Source: Thermococcaceae archaeon
Lineage (GTDB): Archaea > Methanobacteriota_B > Thermococci > Thermococcales > Thermococcaceae
Direction of reading: 5' to 3'
Assembly (NCBI GenBank): GCA_030156945.1
Contig: JASGLT010000003.1
Location: forward strand, 88,775 to 152,774
DNA: 64,000 bases
A model generated the notes under the pieces. That model was not told the DNA's origin. It did no database searches and worked only from the letters and a program-made list of their open reading frames with translations. Positions 9,061-18,566 of this stretch are shown one piece after another (the stretch's first letter is position 1; each line of letters starts with the position of its first letter). The translations under genes were made by a program, and so were the position numbers.

Positions 9061-9193
9061 ATCAAAGTTCATATGTCACTTCTAAACACGCAGATACATT
9101 TTCAGCTCGTTTTAACAGGACCCCCTTTTTGAGCAAACTCTTCAGAGCAAAGTTTGCAACAACATTTTTAACCCCTCTTCCAACCTCCCACCG

Positions 9194-10312
9194 ATGCCAA
9201 TGAAGACCCTCGCCGATGTTTTCAGGGAGGCCCTGAAAGAGAAAGGGATAACCAGTATAGGAACACTCTCAAAACGCTTTAGAAAGTCAAAGAACAAGCT
9301 CCAGGACATAGCGATCGAGATAGTCCACGGAAAAGGGGCAATCTTCAGGGTTCCAGAGAAGACGGCCGTTGCATGGGATTTGGGCGGAAACAAAGTTGAC
9401 GGCTCTTATTACGCTTACGCTCCACTTTGCATGATGGACAAGTTTGAACCTGTTCTTACGCCTGAGGAGCTCCGCTCGAAGCTCCCCAACTGGCCTTACT
9501 TCATCATCGATCTCTACCACTGGGATAAGCACACCCAAAAGGAGAAGGGAAAAATCTGCCTCCAGGTAACCCAGAGCTACGGCCTCCTGAGGGACTACTT
9601 CACAGGGAGTGAGCTGGCCGTAACCTGGGCCAATGACGAGTTCAAAAAGATGTACAACGGCCCTCTCGACAGGATAACTGCCCACGAGGGGCCAACCGCG
9701 GAGTTCCTGAAGGAAGAGGGAATAGACGAGGTCGTCCTCCTCGACCCCTGGGCAGATGAAGTTCTGAGCAAGAAGGACTTCAACGTTAGGGCCTTCATAA
9801 TCGGGGGCATAGTGGACACCGGAGGGACCAAGAAGAAGACAACCCCGAAGATCGGCGAGGAGCTTGAAAAATCTGGAATAAAAGTCCGCAGGAGGAAAAT
9901 CGTTCTCAAAGGCGACGTCGTCGGCGTCCCGGACAGGATAAACAGGATCCTCGGGATAATCCTCAAGATGATGGTTGAGGGCAAGTCGATGGACGAGGCC
10001 GTTTACGAGATGCAGGAGCCGCTCCATGCCCGCTGGCGCCTGAGGAAGGAGCTTCCCAAGCACGCCGTCCGCTATAAAGTGAACGGGAAGACTTACCGCG
10101 TTGTTGAAAAGGAGCTCTTCGACGAGTATTCCAGATGGCTGAAAATCCGCTGGGAGGACTTCGTGAAGGTTCTCCGTGAGCTCGACCTTATAGCCCTGGA
10201 GAGAAAGAGGATCCACCACCTCAACAAGATATCCAACGCGAGGATAATCAACGGCAAGCTCTATAGGATTATTCTGCTGAAGAGGGCCGCGATGCTGTGC
10301 TACAACTGCTGA
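9194..10312 (+). CDS. trm10: Archaeal Trm10-type tRNA position-9 N1-methyltransferase
   Basis: This 372-residue SPOUT-class protein methylates N1 of the purine at tRNA position 9; the characterised Thermococcus homologue methylates both A9 and G9. Family features are a basic N-terminal region, the central SPOUT segment with FIIGGIVDTGGTKKKTTPKIGEELEKSGI (knot region, described by 9800-9890) and the aspartate in VVLLDPWADEV. It also has an archaeal C-terminal extension. A TATA box (CATTTTTAACC, about 9166-9176) is 26 bases before the ATG, so the transcript is likely leaderless; ATG 9200 is an alternative start two codons on. Confidence 0.87.
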   Translation: MPMKTLADVFREALKEKGITSIGTLSKRFRKSKNKLQDIAIEIVHGKGAIFRVPEKTAVAWDLGGNKVDGSYYAYAPLCMMDKFEPVLTPEELRSKLPNWPYFIIDLYHWDKHTQKEKGKICLQVTQSYGLLRDYFTGSELAVTWANDEFKKMYNGPLDRITAHEGPTAEFLKEEGIDEVVLLDPWADEVLSKKDFNVRAFIIGGIVDTGGTKKKTTPKIGEELEKSGIKVRRRKIVLKGDVVGVPDRINRILGIILKMMVEGKSMDEAVYEMQEPLHARWRLRKELPKHAVRYKVNGKTYRVVEKELFDEYSRWLKIRWEDFVKVLRELDLIALERKRIHHLNKISNARIINGKLYRIILLKRAAMLCYNC

Positions 10313-10332
10313 ACACTTTTTTGTTCCAAAAA

Positions 10333-10342
10333 CCTTATAACT
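10333..10342 (+). promoter_or_regulatory. TATA box upstream of the palindrome-controlled ATPase
   Basis: CCTTATAACT lies about 42 bases upstream of the ATG at 10379. It immediately abuts the first palindrome at 10340-10357, so a protein bound there would block TBP/TFB or RNA polymerase. Confidence 0.55.
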
Positions 10343-10376
10343 TACGGTACCGTAAGTTACTTACGGGGGCGTAAGT
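10340..10376 (+). promoter_or_regulatory. Two 18-bp palindromic operator-like sites
   Basis: ACTTACGGTACCGTAAGT (10340-10357) is a perfect palindrome. ACTTACGGGGGCGTAAGT (10359-10376) repeats both half-sites ACTTACG/CGTAAGT with a different centre. The spacing is 19 bases, and the second copy ends two bases before the ATG. Two helically offset identical half-site pairs between a TATA box and a start codon are what a dimeric repressor operator looks like. No regulator is encoded next door other than the ATPase itself. Confidence 0.75.
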
Positions 10377-10378
10377 GC

Positions 10379-11437
10379 ATGCTGTTTGACTTGAGACCCA
10401 AGAGGAGGAGGGAGGAGATCTTCGACAGGGAGAAGGAGTTTAAAGAGATTGAACAAAGCCTGAGTTCCTATCCAATGGTCCTCATACTGGGAATCCGGCG
10501 TGTTGGAAAGAGTTCCATTTTGCAGGCCTACCTAAATGAAAATCCAGGAATTTTGATTGATTGCAGAGAACTTTATGCAGAGAGTGGGCATCTTACGAAA
10601 GATGACCTCATAAGGGAGCTCCAGTCAAAGGCTGGGACGTTGAGGAGGATAACATCAAAATTCAAAATCTCGCTCAACCTGAGGTTCTTGAATATAGAAC
10701 CTAGGGAAACGTCCTTAAGAGAGGTTTTCAAAGAACTCGATAGGATTGGGAGGGAAACGGGAAAATTCATAATCGCCTTTGATGAAGCCCAGTACCTCCG
10801 GTTCTACGGATCAAGGGGTGGAAAAGAACTCTTAGCACTGTTTGCATACGCATACGACAACCTTCCAAACCTGAGACTCGTTCTAACGGGCTCTGAAATT
10901 GGGCTCCTCCATGATTTCCTCGACATAACAAACTACGAGAGCCCGCTTTATGGAAGACCAGCCGGAGAGATTATTGTGGAGCCATTTAACAGAGAAACTT
11001 CGTTTGAGTTCCTTAAATCTGGATTTGAAGAAGCGGGGATTAATGTCGATGAAAAAGAGATAGAGAGTGCTGTGGAGCTTTTGGATGGAGTGCCCGGTTG
11101 GCTCGTGACTTTTGGAGTGGAGTATCTGAGGGAGAAAGATTTCGAAAAAGCCATTCAGAGAACGTTTGAGATTGCAAGAGGTCTTTTGATGGGAGAATTA
11201 AAGGAACTGAGGGGGAGAAGCCCAAGATACATCGAGATTCTAAAGGCCATAGCCCTAGGCTACAACAGATGGAGCCTCATACGGGACTATCTAAGGGTTA
11301 GAGGAGATAGGATACCCGACCCAAGGCTGTATGCGTTAATCGAGAACCTGAAAAAGATGAGCTGGATCAGCGAGGAAAACGAAACCTACAGGATAACTGA
11401 TCCAGTTGTGGCAACGGTGCTAAAAAACCCAAAATAA
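10379..11437 (+). CDS. Archaeal AAA ATPase (Arch_ATPase type)
   Basis: The 352-residue protein opens with Walker A ILGIRRVGKSSIL (residues ~38-50). Walker B is FIIAFDEAQYL near residue 138, then LVLTGSEIGLL (sensor). The C-terminal ~100 residues look like a winged-helix region. It belongs to the large STAND-like archaeal ATPase group with no firm function. Its expression appears to be controlled by the twin palindromes overlapping its start. It ends 10 bases before the convergent valS stop. Confidence 0.82.
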   Translation: MLFDLRPKRRREEIFDREKEFKEIEQSLSSYPMVLILGIRRVGKSSILQAYLNENPGILIDCRELYAESGHLTKDDLIRELQSKAGTLRRITSKFKISLNLRFLNIEPRETSLREVFKELDRIGRETGKFIIAFDEAQYLRFYGSRGGKELLALFAYAYDNLPNLRLVLTGSEIGLLHDFLDITNYESPLYGRPAGEIIVEPFNRETSFEFLKSGFEEAGINVDEKEIESAVELLDGVPGWLVTFGVEYLREKDFEKAIQRTFEIARGLLMGELKELRGRSPRYIEILKAIALGYNRWSLIRDYLRVRGDRIPDPRLYALIENLKKMSWISEENETYRITDPVVATVLKNPK

Positions 11438-11446
11438 AGAATGGGT

Positions 11447-14113
11447 TCAGAAGAAGAGTATCACAGCGTCTCCAACGACCGCCGTCTCGACCTCTTCTCC
11501 CTCGCTGAAGACGGCCTTCCTGAGCACGACCTCGTCCTTGCCCAGCTCGACCTTCTGACCATCGACCTCGAACTCGACCTTTCCGCTCTCCTTGAGGGCC
11601 TTTGCCACCTCTTCCGCGTTCTCCTTGAGGTAGGCGGTGATCTTCGGCACGAGCTTTCCATAGCGCGGTCCTACCGTCTTGAAGTTTGGCTTTATCTCGA
11701 TGATCCTCTCTTCAAGCTCGGGCTCGCCCCTGATTATCTCAAGCTTCTCGATGTTCATGGTTCCAGCTATGTCCTTCTCTATTGTCTTGAGTGCCTCGTA
11801 AGAATCGGTGGCGTAGATTGCCACGTGCCTGAGCTTGGCGTTGAGCGAGAGGCCGTGGCTGTTCTTGTAGCGCCTCATGGCACCTATTATCTCGCGAGCG
11901 AGCTCTCCGAGCTTTTCAGCCTCCTCGTCAATCCTGGCCTCGCTGTACTTCGGCCACTCGAGGAGGTGGACGCTCTTGGCCCCAATCCTCTCGCGGAAGA
12001 GGTTCTGGTAGAGCTCCTCCGTGATGTGCGGCACGAACGGAGCCAGCAGGAGCATCACGTTGTATAGCAGCTCGTAGAGGGCAGCCTTCGCCTTCAGCTT
12101 GCTCTCCTCGTCGTCGCCGTAGAGCCTGTACTTAATCATCTCGATGTAGTCATCCGCGACCTCATGCCAGACGAAGGTTATCAGCTCTCTTGTAAGGAGG
12201 TTGAAGCGGTACTTCTCCATCTCCTCGGTCGCGAACTTGATAAGCCTGTGGAGCCTGCTGAGTATCCAGCGGTCGAGCGGCTCAAGCTCTTCTGGGGCGT
12301 TTGAAGGATCAAAGCCTTCAAGGTGCCTCTCCGCGAAGCGGTAGATGTTCCAGACCTTCTGGAGGAAGCGGTAGTTGTAGTCAACGGTCTCCCACTTGAA
12401 CGGGTGGTCTTCTCCGGGCGGCGCTAAAGCCGTCCAGAGCCTGAGGGCATCGGCGCCGTACTTCGGAATGACCTCGTCCGGAGCGACAACGTTGCCGTAG
12501 CTCTTGCTCATCTTCCTTCCGTCAGGTCCGGCGACCATACCGTTGATGAGAATGTCGTGCCAGGGCTTTTCTCCCGTGAGGACCCACGTCCTGAATATCG
12601 TGTAGAACGCCCACGTTCTTATGATGTCCGTTCCCTGCGGCCTCAGAGCCGTCGGGAAGTTGTGCTCGAACCACTTTTTGCCCTCTTCATCGCCCTTAAT
12701 GGCCTCGTGCCACTTGGTGATTATGAGAGGGGTTATGCTCGAGTCAACCCAGCAGTCGAGGACGTCAGTGACAGGCTTAGGCTCGCTTCCGTCAGAGCAC
12801 TTCCTCGGTGGCTTGTCAAAGCGCGGATCAACTGGCAAATCCTCCTCGTTCGGCAGGATTATCTCGCCGTTATCGCAGACCCAGAACGGGATGGGCGTTC
12901 CGAAGACCCTCTGCCTGCTGATGACCCAGTCCCAGTCCATTGACTCCGCCCAGTCCTTGAGGCGGAGGAACATGTCCGGTGGGTACCAGTTGATCTGCTC
13001 CGCCACCTTGACTATCTCGTCCGTGAAGTCCTTAACCTTGATGAACCACTGCTTCTTCGGCAGGAGCTCGATGGGGGCCATACAGGAGCTCCTCTCGGTG
13101 TGGCGGAGAACCCTGTGGTGTATCTTCTCCTTCTTGTAGAGGAGGCCCATCTTTTCAAGGTCTTCGGCTATCTTCTTCCTGGCTTCCTCTGTCTTAAGGC
13201 CGGCGTAGGGCCCGGCGTTCTCGTTCATCGTTCCGTCCTCGTTGATGGCAATGATAACTGGAAGGTTGTAGCGCTTCTGCCAGACGACGTCCTGTTCGTC
13301 GCCGTAGGTACAGTTGTAAACCACTCCCGTTCCAAAGCTCGGATCAACGTCTTCATCCGCCAAAACGGGAACTTCCCTCTCGAATATCGGGAGCTTCACC
13401 TTCTTGCCGACCACGTCCTTGTAGCGCTCGTCCTCGGGGTGGACGAAGACTGCCACACAGGCGGGCATGAGCTCGGGCCTGGTAGTGGCTATTGGCACGT
13501 AACCACTTCCGTCAGCGAGCGGGAGCTTGATGTAGTAGAGGAAACCGTCCTCTTCTACGTAACCTACCTCTGCCTTTGCTAAACTCGTCCTGCAGCGCGG
13601 GCACCAATAGACTGGGTGCTCGGCCTGGTAGAGCATTCCCTTCTTGTAGAATTCGATGAGGGATTTCTGAACGGCCGCTTTATACCAGTCGTCCATCGTG
13701 TGGTACTCAAGGTCCCAGTCGGCGGAATAGCCTATCCTTATGAACTGGTTCCTCATGGCCTCAATGGCCTGCCAAGTCCACTCGATGCATTTCTGGAGGA
13801 AGAGTTCGGGCTGGTCCTTGCTTATTCCAAACTCCTTCTCGACCTTAAGCTCGGTCGGGAGGCCGTGGTTGTCGAAGCCCTGCGGGAAGAGCACGTTGTA
13901 GCCAGTCATTCTCTTGTAACGCGCCACGATGTCGATCCAGGTGTGGCTGAGAACGTGGCCGAGGTGGAGCGTTCCGCTCGTGAACGGTGGGGGCGTATCA
14001 ATCGCGTAGCTCGGCCTCTTTTCGTCCAGTTCGTACTTGTATATCTTCTCATCGAGCCAGAACTTCTGCCACTTGGGCTCAATCTCGTTGGGGTTGTAGT
14101 TTTTGGGGAGCAT
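11447..14113 (-). CDS. valS: Valyl-tRNA synthetase
   Basis: This class I aminoacyl-tRNA synthetase of 888 residues charges tRNA-Val. The HIGH-type signature is TSGTLHLGHVLSHTW near residue 45 and the KMSKS loop is DGRKMSKSYGNVV. The CP1 editing domain lies between them, and the anticodon-binding helical domain follows. The chosen start is ATG 14111-14113, with GGTGAT ending three bases upstream. The in-frame ATG at 14119 and GTG at 14122 would overlap the ribosome binding site. A strong TATA box (AGGTTTTTAAAAGG, minus strand, about 14161-14173) gives a short leader. Confidence 0.95.
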   Translation of the reverse strand: MLPKNYNPNEIEPKWQKFWLDEKIYKYELDEKRPSYAIDTPPPFTSGTLHLGHVLSHTWIDIVARYKRMTGYNVLFPQGFDNHGLPTELKVEKEFGISKDQPELFLQKCIEWTWQAIEAMRNQFIRIGYSADWDLEYHTMDDWYKAAVQKSLIEFYKKGMLYQAEHPVYWCPRCRTSLAKAEVGYVEEDGFLYYIKLPLADGSGYVPIATTRPELMPACVAVFVHPEDERYKDVVGKKVKLPIFEREVPVLADEDVDPSFGTGVVYNCTYGDEQDVVWQKRYNLPVIIAINEDGTMNENAGPYAGLKTEEARKKIAEDLEKMGLLYKKEKIHHRVLRHTERSSCMAPIELLPKKQWFIKVKDFTDEIVKVAEQINWYPPDMFLRLKDWAESMDWDWVISRQRVFGTPIPFWVCDNGEIILPNEEDLPVDPRFDKPPRKCSDGSEPKPVTDVLDCWVDSSITPLIITKWHEAIKGDEEGKKWFEHNFPTALRPQGTDIIRTWAFYTIFRTWVLTGEKPWHDILINGMVAGPDGRKMSKSYGNVVAPDEVIPKYGADALRLWTALAPPGEDHPFKWETVDYNYRFLQKVWNIYRFAERHLEGFDPSNAPEELEPLDRWILSRLHRLIKFATEEMEKYRFNLLTRELITFVWHEVADDYIEMIKYRLYGDDEESKLKAKAALYELLYNVMLLLAPFVPHITEELYQNLFRERIGAKSVHLLEWPKYSEARIDEEAEKLGELAREIIGAMRRYKNSHGLSLNAKLRHVAIYATDSYEALKTIEKDIAGTMNIEKLEIIRGEPELEERIIEIKPNFKTVGPRYGKLVPKITAYLKENAEEVAKALKESGKVEFEVDGQKVELGKDEVVLRKAVFSEGEEVETAVVGDAVILFF

Positions 14114-14160
14114 GGACATCACCTTTCGGGTTTTCTGAAGATGGGATAACCTCAGAAGGG

Positions 14161-14173
14161 CCTTTTAAAAACC
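14161..14173 (-). promoter_or_regulatory. TATA box of valS
   Basis: AGGTTTTTAAAAG on the minus strand lies about 50 bases upstream of the valS ATG. It separates valS from the structured stretch at 14183-14274, which has its own TATA box. Confidence 0.6.
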
Positions 14174-14182
14174 TTAGCCGCG

Positions 14183-14274
14183 GTGGTGTCAGAACTTGAG
14201 CTAACCCAGAAGTGCAAAACACGTCGAATTCAGGGGCTGAAATCCGCGTTACGGTGGACGATAGGCACCACCAG
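14183..14274 (-). ncRNA. Candidate small structured RNA upstream of valS
   Basis: On the minus strand a T-rich TATA box (CTTTTTTAAATA, 14294-14305) predicts a start near 14274. GGTGGTG (14266-14272) begins there and pairs perfectly with CACCACC (14183-14189), enclosing about 75 bases. Internal small hairpins include TTTCAG-CCC-CTGAA and GTG-TTTT-GCAC. A further inverted pair TACGGTGG/CCACCGTA spans 14250-14295. It does not fit a tRNA and I see no convincing C/D boxes. It could be a free sRNA or a structured region upstream of valS. Confidence 0.35.
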
Positions 14275-14311
14275 GGTATAGGAATGGCCACCGTATTTAA
14301 AAAAGTTTGGG

Positions 14312-15061
14312 TCACTTCACGGCCACCAGCCAGTACCTCCTGTCGCTGGGGGCGAGGCTCCTCCTTAGGTTCCCGTAGATTCTGACATCTTTGAAGTACT
14401 TCTCTGCCATGAGTCTCATCTCCCTCGGCGTGTAGATATTGAGTTCGTCATCGACGAAGAACGCCTTTGTCTCCCCGTTTGGCCTGATTATCTGCACAAG
14501 TCTCTTGAAGTGGAGCTTTTGAAAGGCCGGCTCAACCTCCCGCCAGTCGGTTATCACAAGCCTTTCATATCCTCTCCTTTCGTCCCACACTATCGGGCCA
14601 TCGTTCCCGCCGTAGAACCAGCATGGGAAGTCCGCGATAAAGACCCCTCCCGGCCTTAGAGCTCTCTTTACTGAATTAAATAATTCCCGAATTGCAGAAT
14701 CATCGAAATACATGATTGAGGAGAAGAACATCGTTACCGCGTCGAACTCTTCCTCAAAGCTCATGTCGAGGGCGTTGCCCTGGATGAATTTGATGTTTAA
14801 ACCCCGAGCCTCTGCCTTACGCCTTGCAACCCTCAACATCTCCTCGTGAAGATCAAGACCGAGGACCTCGTAGCCCCTCTCTTCAAGTTCTAGCGTTGGG
14901 ATTCCAGTCCCACAGGCTAGGTCGAGAACGCGATTTACCTCTCTCTTCGCGTCCTCCCTAAAGATTTCCTCGACGAAGTCAATCTCTTCCTTAACCCCCT
15001 CAGCTCTCCTTCTGTAGATTGTGTCTTAGTATTCAGCTAGCACCGTGTAGAGCTCGTGCAT
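14312..15061 (-). pseudogene. Class I SAM-dependent methyltransferase, in-frame TAA near the start
   Basis: From ATG 15061 the translation reads MHELYTVLAEY, stop (TAA at 15026-15028), DTIYRRRAEGVKEEIDF and then continues in the same frame to 14312. The SAM-binding motif is VLDLACGTGIPTLEL, with a later LRPGGVFIADFP segment. In related methyltransferases this N-terminal stretch typically reads YDxIY, so the TAA most simply replaces a Tyr codon. The intact protein would be about 249 residues with unknown substrate. Translation from 14839 alone would lose the SAM-binding loop, so the gene is probably inactive unless the stop is a sequencing error. Confidence 0.75.
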
Positions 15062-15104
15062 GGGACCACCAAAAGGTGAAAGGGACTTCACCTTAAAAGA
15101 ATTC

Positions 15105-15902
15105 CTAAAACACTGGGTAACTTCCGAGCGGTTTTATGAACTTTGCATAGCTCTCAAGCTCCAGGAAAAGGTCCCCATCCGGGAGGCCCTCAAAGTCCAG
15201 GTAAAAGACGTAGTAGCCGAGGTCTATCCTGGAGGGGCGGGACTCTATCCTGGTCAGGTTTATGCCCCTCTTCGCAAAGATGCCCAGGGCCCTGTAGAGG
15301 GAACCCGGGACGTTCTCCAGCTCAATGAAGAGGGAGGTCTTTACGGGAGGGCCTAACTGCTGGGAAAGGGACTTTCCCTCTGGACCGATCAGGATGAAGC
15401 GGGTCTTGTTGTTGGGGTAATCCTGGACGTCCTCCTCAAGCACTTTGAGGCCGTAGAGCTCTCCTGTTTCCTTCGAGGCTATCGCGGCCAGCCTGGGATC
15501 CCCCAATTCGGAAACTATCTTAGCGGCCTCGGAGGTGCTTTTGGTTGCAACTGCTTCCCAGCCGTGCTCCCTTATGAATTTCCTGCACTGGGCGAGGGCC
15601 TGGGGATGAGAGAGGACTTTCTCAATCTTTTTCTCATCGAATCCGAGGAGCGAGTGCCTTATCTCCAAGCTGGTCTCTGCCAGTATTCTAACCTGGTTTT
15701 CGAAGAGGAGATCAAGGGTCAAATTGACTGAACCCTCCACCGAGTTCTCTGTCGGGACGACGCCGTAGTTGCCTTCCAGAACCTCCTCGAAAACGGAATA
15801 GATTGAATCTGCGGGAGTCGTTTCTATTCCCATCAGCTCAGAGAACTTCAACGCGGCCCTCTCGGTGTGGCTACCCCTGGGTCCGAGGTAGTAGAGCATC
15901 AT
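15105..15902 (-). CDS. pheA: Prephenate dehydratase
   Basis: This 265-residue enzyme converts prephenate to phenylpyruvate in phenylalanine synthesis. The catalytic domain starts MLYYLGPRGSHTERAA and contains PTENSVEGSV and the conserved NNKTRFILIG. The C-terminal ACT domain (TSLFIELENVPGSLYRAL ... RIESRPSR) is the phenylalanine-sensing regulatory module. A TATA box (GATATAATC, within the end of the upstream cobD-like gene) sits about 26 bases from the ATG, so transcription is probably leaderless and independent of the cob genes. Confidence 0.93.
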   Translation of the reverse strand: MMLYYLGPRGSHTERAALKFSELMGIETTPADSIYSVFEEVLEGNYGVVPTENSVEGSVNLTLDLLFENQVRILAETSLEIRHSLLGFDEKKIEKVLSHPQALAQCRKFIREHGWEAVATKSTSEAAKIVSELGDPRLAAIASKETGELYGLKVLEEDVQDYPNNKTRFILIGPEGKSLSQQLGPPVKTSLFIELENVPGSLYRALGIFAKRGINLTRIESRPSRIDLGYYVFYLDFEGLPDGDLFLELESYAKFIKPLGSYPVF

Positions 15903-15924
15903 CGACTGTCCTATGAGTCACGGA

Positions 15925-16920
15925 TTATATCTTTTTCCCATTGCCTTCCGTCGTAGTGACAAAAGCGGCAAGGGCTTCAATCAGCTTATCGTTCTCCTCC
16001 GGCTTCCTTACCGAAAATCGGACATATTGCGGAAGGCCAAAGCTTGCACAGTCTCTCACGAGTATTCCCTTTTTCTTCAGCTCCTCAACTGTCTTTTTTG
16101 CGTCTCCAACGTACTTTATGAAGAAGTTCGCATCGCTCCTGACTCCAAGGGCTTTCTCAATCCGCCTCTTCTCCCGCCAGATCAGGGGCATCGTCCCCTT
16201 TAAGTGCTGGAACCTGTCCTCCAGCAGGAACTCAAGGAAGGCAACACCAACCGATCCTATCGCCCACGGCATTCTGACGCTTCTAAAAGCTTGATCAAAA
16301 CCAACAACGTAGCCTACCCTTATCCCGGGAAGGCCGTAGCTCTTCGTGAACGTCCTCAGCTTCACTACGTTCTCACTTTCAGGACTTTCAGGTTTTTCCA
16401 CGAAGTCTATGAAAGCTTCATCCAGAACCAAAAGGGCGTTTTTATCCCCGACGGCGTCGAGGAGCGGTTTGAGATCCCGTTCTCTGTAGAACCTCCCGTC
16501 CGGGTTGTTCGGGTTACAGAAGAAAACTATTGAATCCTTCTCCACGAGCTGAGAAAGTCCCTCGGGGTCGTTCGGACCTTTGATTACCTCTGCACCAAAG
16601 ATTCTAGCGACCCTCTCGTACTCGCCGTAGGTGTGGGCTGGCACTATCACCTTCCTGTCCCTCAGCGCGAGGATTCCGAGGAGGTAGAGGGACTCGGTTA
16701 TTCCTGCAGTTACGGTGATCGGTTCGCCCACAAGCTCTGACAGGCCTTCTTCAAGCTCTCCATAGTAAGGATAGCGGCCGCTTATTTTCCTGGCCCTTTC
16801 GAACATCTCATCCAGCCACTCGGGCGGATAAGGATTCAGGGAAGCCGAGAAGTCTACCAAACCTTCCTCTTTTCTCCTTGCTCCACCGTGGTACGTCGAA
16901 AACTTTACAGGCTCAAGCAT
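15925..16920 (-). CDS. cobD: CobD-like threonine-phosphate decarboxylase / HisC-fold PLP enzyme
   Basis: The 331-residue fold-type I PLP enzyme has [22 protein letters not shown] and the PLP lysine in [15 protein letters not shown]. Beside cbiB it most likely makes (R)-1-amino-2-propanol phosphate from L-threonine phosphate for the corrinoid side chain, not histidinol phosphate. The start ATG 16918-16920 ([13 protein letters not shown]) overlaps the end of cbiB by 16 bases, showing tight translational coupling. HisC cannot be excluded on sequence alone; the genome neighbourhood decides. Confidence 0.8.
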   Translation of the reverse strand: MLEPVKFSTYHGGARRKEEGLVDFSASLNPYPPEWLDEMFERARKISGRYPYYGELEEGLSELVGEPITVTAGITESLYLLGILALRDRKVIVPAHTYGEYERVARIFGAEVIKGPNDPEGLSQLVEKDSIVFFCNPNNPDGRFYRERDLKPLLDAVGDKNALLVLDEAFIDFVEKPESPESENVVKLRTFTKSYGLPGIRVGYVVGFDQAFRSVRMPWAIGSVGVAFLEFLLEDRFQHLKGTMPLIWREKRRIEKALGVRSDANFFIKYVGDAKKTVEELKKKGILVRDCASFGLPQYVRFSVRKPEENDKLIEALAAFVTTTEGNGKKI

Positions 16921-17789
16921 GGACAGACCCCCGTTGCGAGCAGTAATATCACAACTATAACCCACTCAGTTACAACCAGCCAGTAAACCCTTAAAGCTCG
17001 TTTTATGTCCTCGTTTTTCGGCTCTTTCCCTGGAAAGCGGTAAACACCCCGTTTCTCAAGCCAGACCCCCAGAACTGCACTCATCGCCGCCATTGGCTTG
17101 TCGGAGTTTATCTTGAACCTCGCCAGCCTGGAGTACTCAATAACTTTCCTCCCGCCGAGGGGAAGGTAGAGAAGAACGGTCAGCCGGGCAGGGATGAAGT
17201 TCAGAACATCGTCAAACCTCGCCGAGAACTTTCCGAAGAACTCATAACGCTCGTTCCGATAGCCGAGCATTGCATCGAGCGTGTTCACGGCGCGGTACAC
17301 TACCGCTCCCGAAAGTCCAAAGAGGAGGAAGTAGAAGAGAGGAGCAATGACTGAATCGTTCAGGTTCTCCGCGAGGCTCTCTATGGCGGCGGAGTTCAGA
17401 TGAGCCTCGTCGAGGGCTTTCGTGTTCCTGCTCACTATCATTGAGACTGCCCTTCTCTTTTCCTCGATATCATCCGTTATCGTCCTCGAAACGTGTTCGT
17501 GGAGGCTTCTTATGGCAAAAGAGCTCTTGAGGAGGTAAACAGCGAAGAAATAGTTTAAGGGAAAGGGCGCGTAAAACGGCACGATCGAGAGCAGAAACGC
17601 GAAGGCAATCACAATAAGCGCCGTGAGTGAGCCACTAAGGAAATCAAGGACTGGAGAGCGCCTTTTGTAGCGGGAGTCAACAAAGCCCGCTATCCTCCCG
17701 AACCAGACTACGGGATGGAGCTTTGCAGGAGGTTCGCCAAGGGTTAAGTCCCACGCGAGGGCCAGCAGAAGGAGAACTAAAGCGTCCAT
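16905..17789 (-). CDS. cbiB: Adenosylcobinamide-phosphate synthase
   Basis: The 294-residue integral membrane protein has several hydrophobic segments and the family start [19 protein letters not shown], plus [20 protein letters not shown] and [19 protein letters not shown]. It joins the aminopropanol phosphate arm to adenosylcobyric acid. It sits in an overlapping chain UDG-like, cbiB, cobD. Note the naming clash: bacterial literature sometimes calls this CobD. Confidence 0.92.
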   Translation of the reverse strand: MDALVLLLLALAWDLTLGEPPAKLHPVVWFGRIAGFVDSRYKRRSPVLDFLSGSLTALIVIAFAFLLSIVPFYAPFPLNYFFAVYLLKSSFAIRSLHEHVSRTITDDIEEKRRAVSMIVSRNTKALDEAHLNSAAIESLAENLNDSVIAPLFYFLLFGLSGAVVYRAVNTLDAMLGYRNERYEFFGKFSARFDDVLNFIPARLTVLLYLPLGGRKVIEYSRLARFKINSDKPMAAMSAVLGVWLEKRGVYRFPGKEPKNEDIKRALRVYWLVVTEWVIVVILLLATGVCPCLSL

Positions 17790-18523
17790 TCCCCAAAGAC
17801 CCCCTTTATTCCGCTGTATTCCTTGAGGATTTCCTCGTTTGGCTCCCTAACTCCTTTCCTCACGTACCAGGCCGGGTGGTGGAGGTAAACTGTCTCAAAG
17901 CCGAGTTCAGTTAAGGCCCTCTCTGCCGTCTTGCCGATGGCAAAAGTTGCTTTCGGCTTTAGAATTTCCAGTTCTTCAGCCAGAAGCTCCAGTGCGCCCT
18001 CTGGGACACCTCTCAGCCTGTTTTGCGGTGGATTGCACTTGACGACGTTGGTTATATACACGAAGTCAGGGTTCACTCCAAGCGCGAACAGAACATTCCT
18101 GAGGAGCATCCCCGAGGCGTCGCGGTAGAAGCATATCCCGGTCTTTCCACAACCCCCTCTCCCAGGGGCTTCTCCCACAAGTGCCACACCTGAACCTGGC
18201 CAGCCGTTGGCGAAGGGCAGTCCGTTAAACTCCCCAACCTGGAGCTGACAGTGGTAGTTCTCTTCGCCGCAGAAATAGGTGGGATTCTCCAAAAGTTCCT
18301 GGTAGAGCTCTGTAAGCCTTTTTCCCACACTAACATCTCGCTTTCCAGCAACAAGAAACCTCTCAGAGGGATTGTAGATAGTCCTAGCGTAAACTCCGTA
18401 GGTTTTCTCGTCGAGCGATAGGAAGTCCCTCCAGTCCCGGATAAGCAGGGGAGTAGTCTTTAGGTTCCTCGGGTTAAGGTGAACCTCTCCAACCTTTCTG
18501 AGCCTTTCGAGTTCCAGGAGCAT
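17777..18523 (-). CDS. Uracil-DNA glycosylase superfamily protein, atypical
   Basis: The 248-residue protein has the family 4/5 motif GEAPG ([14 protein letters not shown]), the strand-helix [15 protein letters not shown] and the second catalytic-loop motif HHPAWYV. The usual acidic residues after GEAPG and the G-x-P-F-V-G loop are replaced by a cysteine-containing insertion, and the family-4 Fe-S cysteine pattern is incomplete or rearranged (C at [24 protein letters not shown]). It may excise uracil or another lesion. The start is ATG 18521-18523, divergent from the zinc ribbon gene; upstream in-frame codons lack support. It overlaps cbiB by 13 bases. Confidence 0.7.
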   Translation of the reverse strand: MLLELERLRKVGEVHLNPRNLKTTPLLIRDWRDFLSLDEKTYGVYARTIYNPSERFLVAGKRDVSVGKRLTELYQELLENPTYFCGEENYHCQLQVGEFNGLPFANGWPGSGVALVGEAPGRGGCGKTGICFYRDASGMLLRNVLFALGVNPDFVYITNVVKCNPPQNRLRGVPEGALELLAEELEILKPKATFAIGKTAERALTELGFETVYLHHPAWYVRKGVREPNEEILKEYSGIKGVFGEWTL

Positions 18524-18566
18524 AATGGATAAAAACTCCATGGGGTTTATAGATTTGGTGGTGACC

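Noticed and set aside
9287..10219. 310-residue minus-strand frame over trm10
   Set aside because: It is a shadow of the trm10 coding sequence; the plus strand has the complete conserved protein.
11441..14149. Several plus-strand frames of 100-208 residues
   Set aside because: All are antisense shadows of valS in GC-rich coding sequence without own promoters or family motifs.
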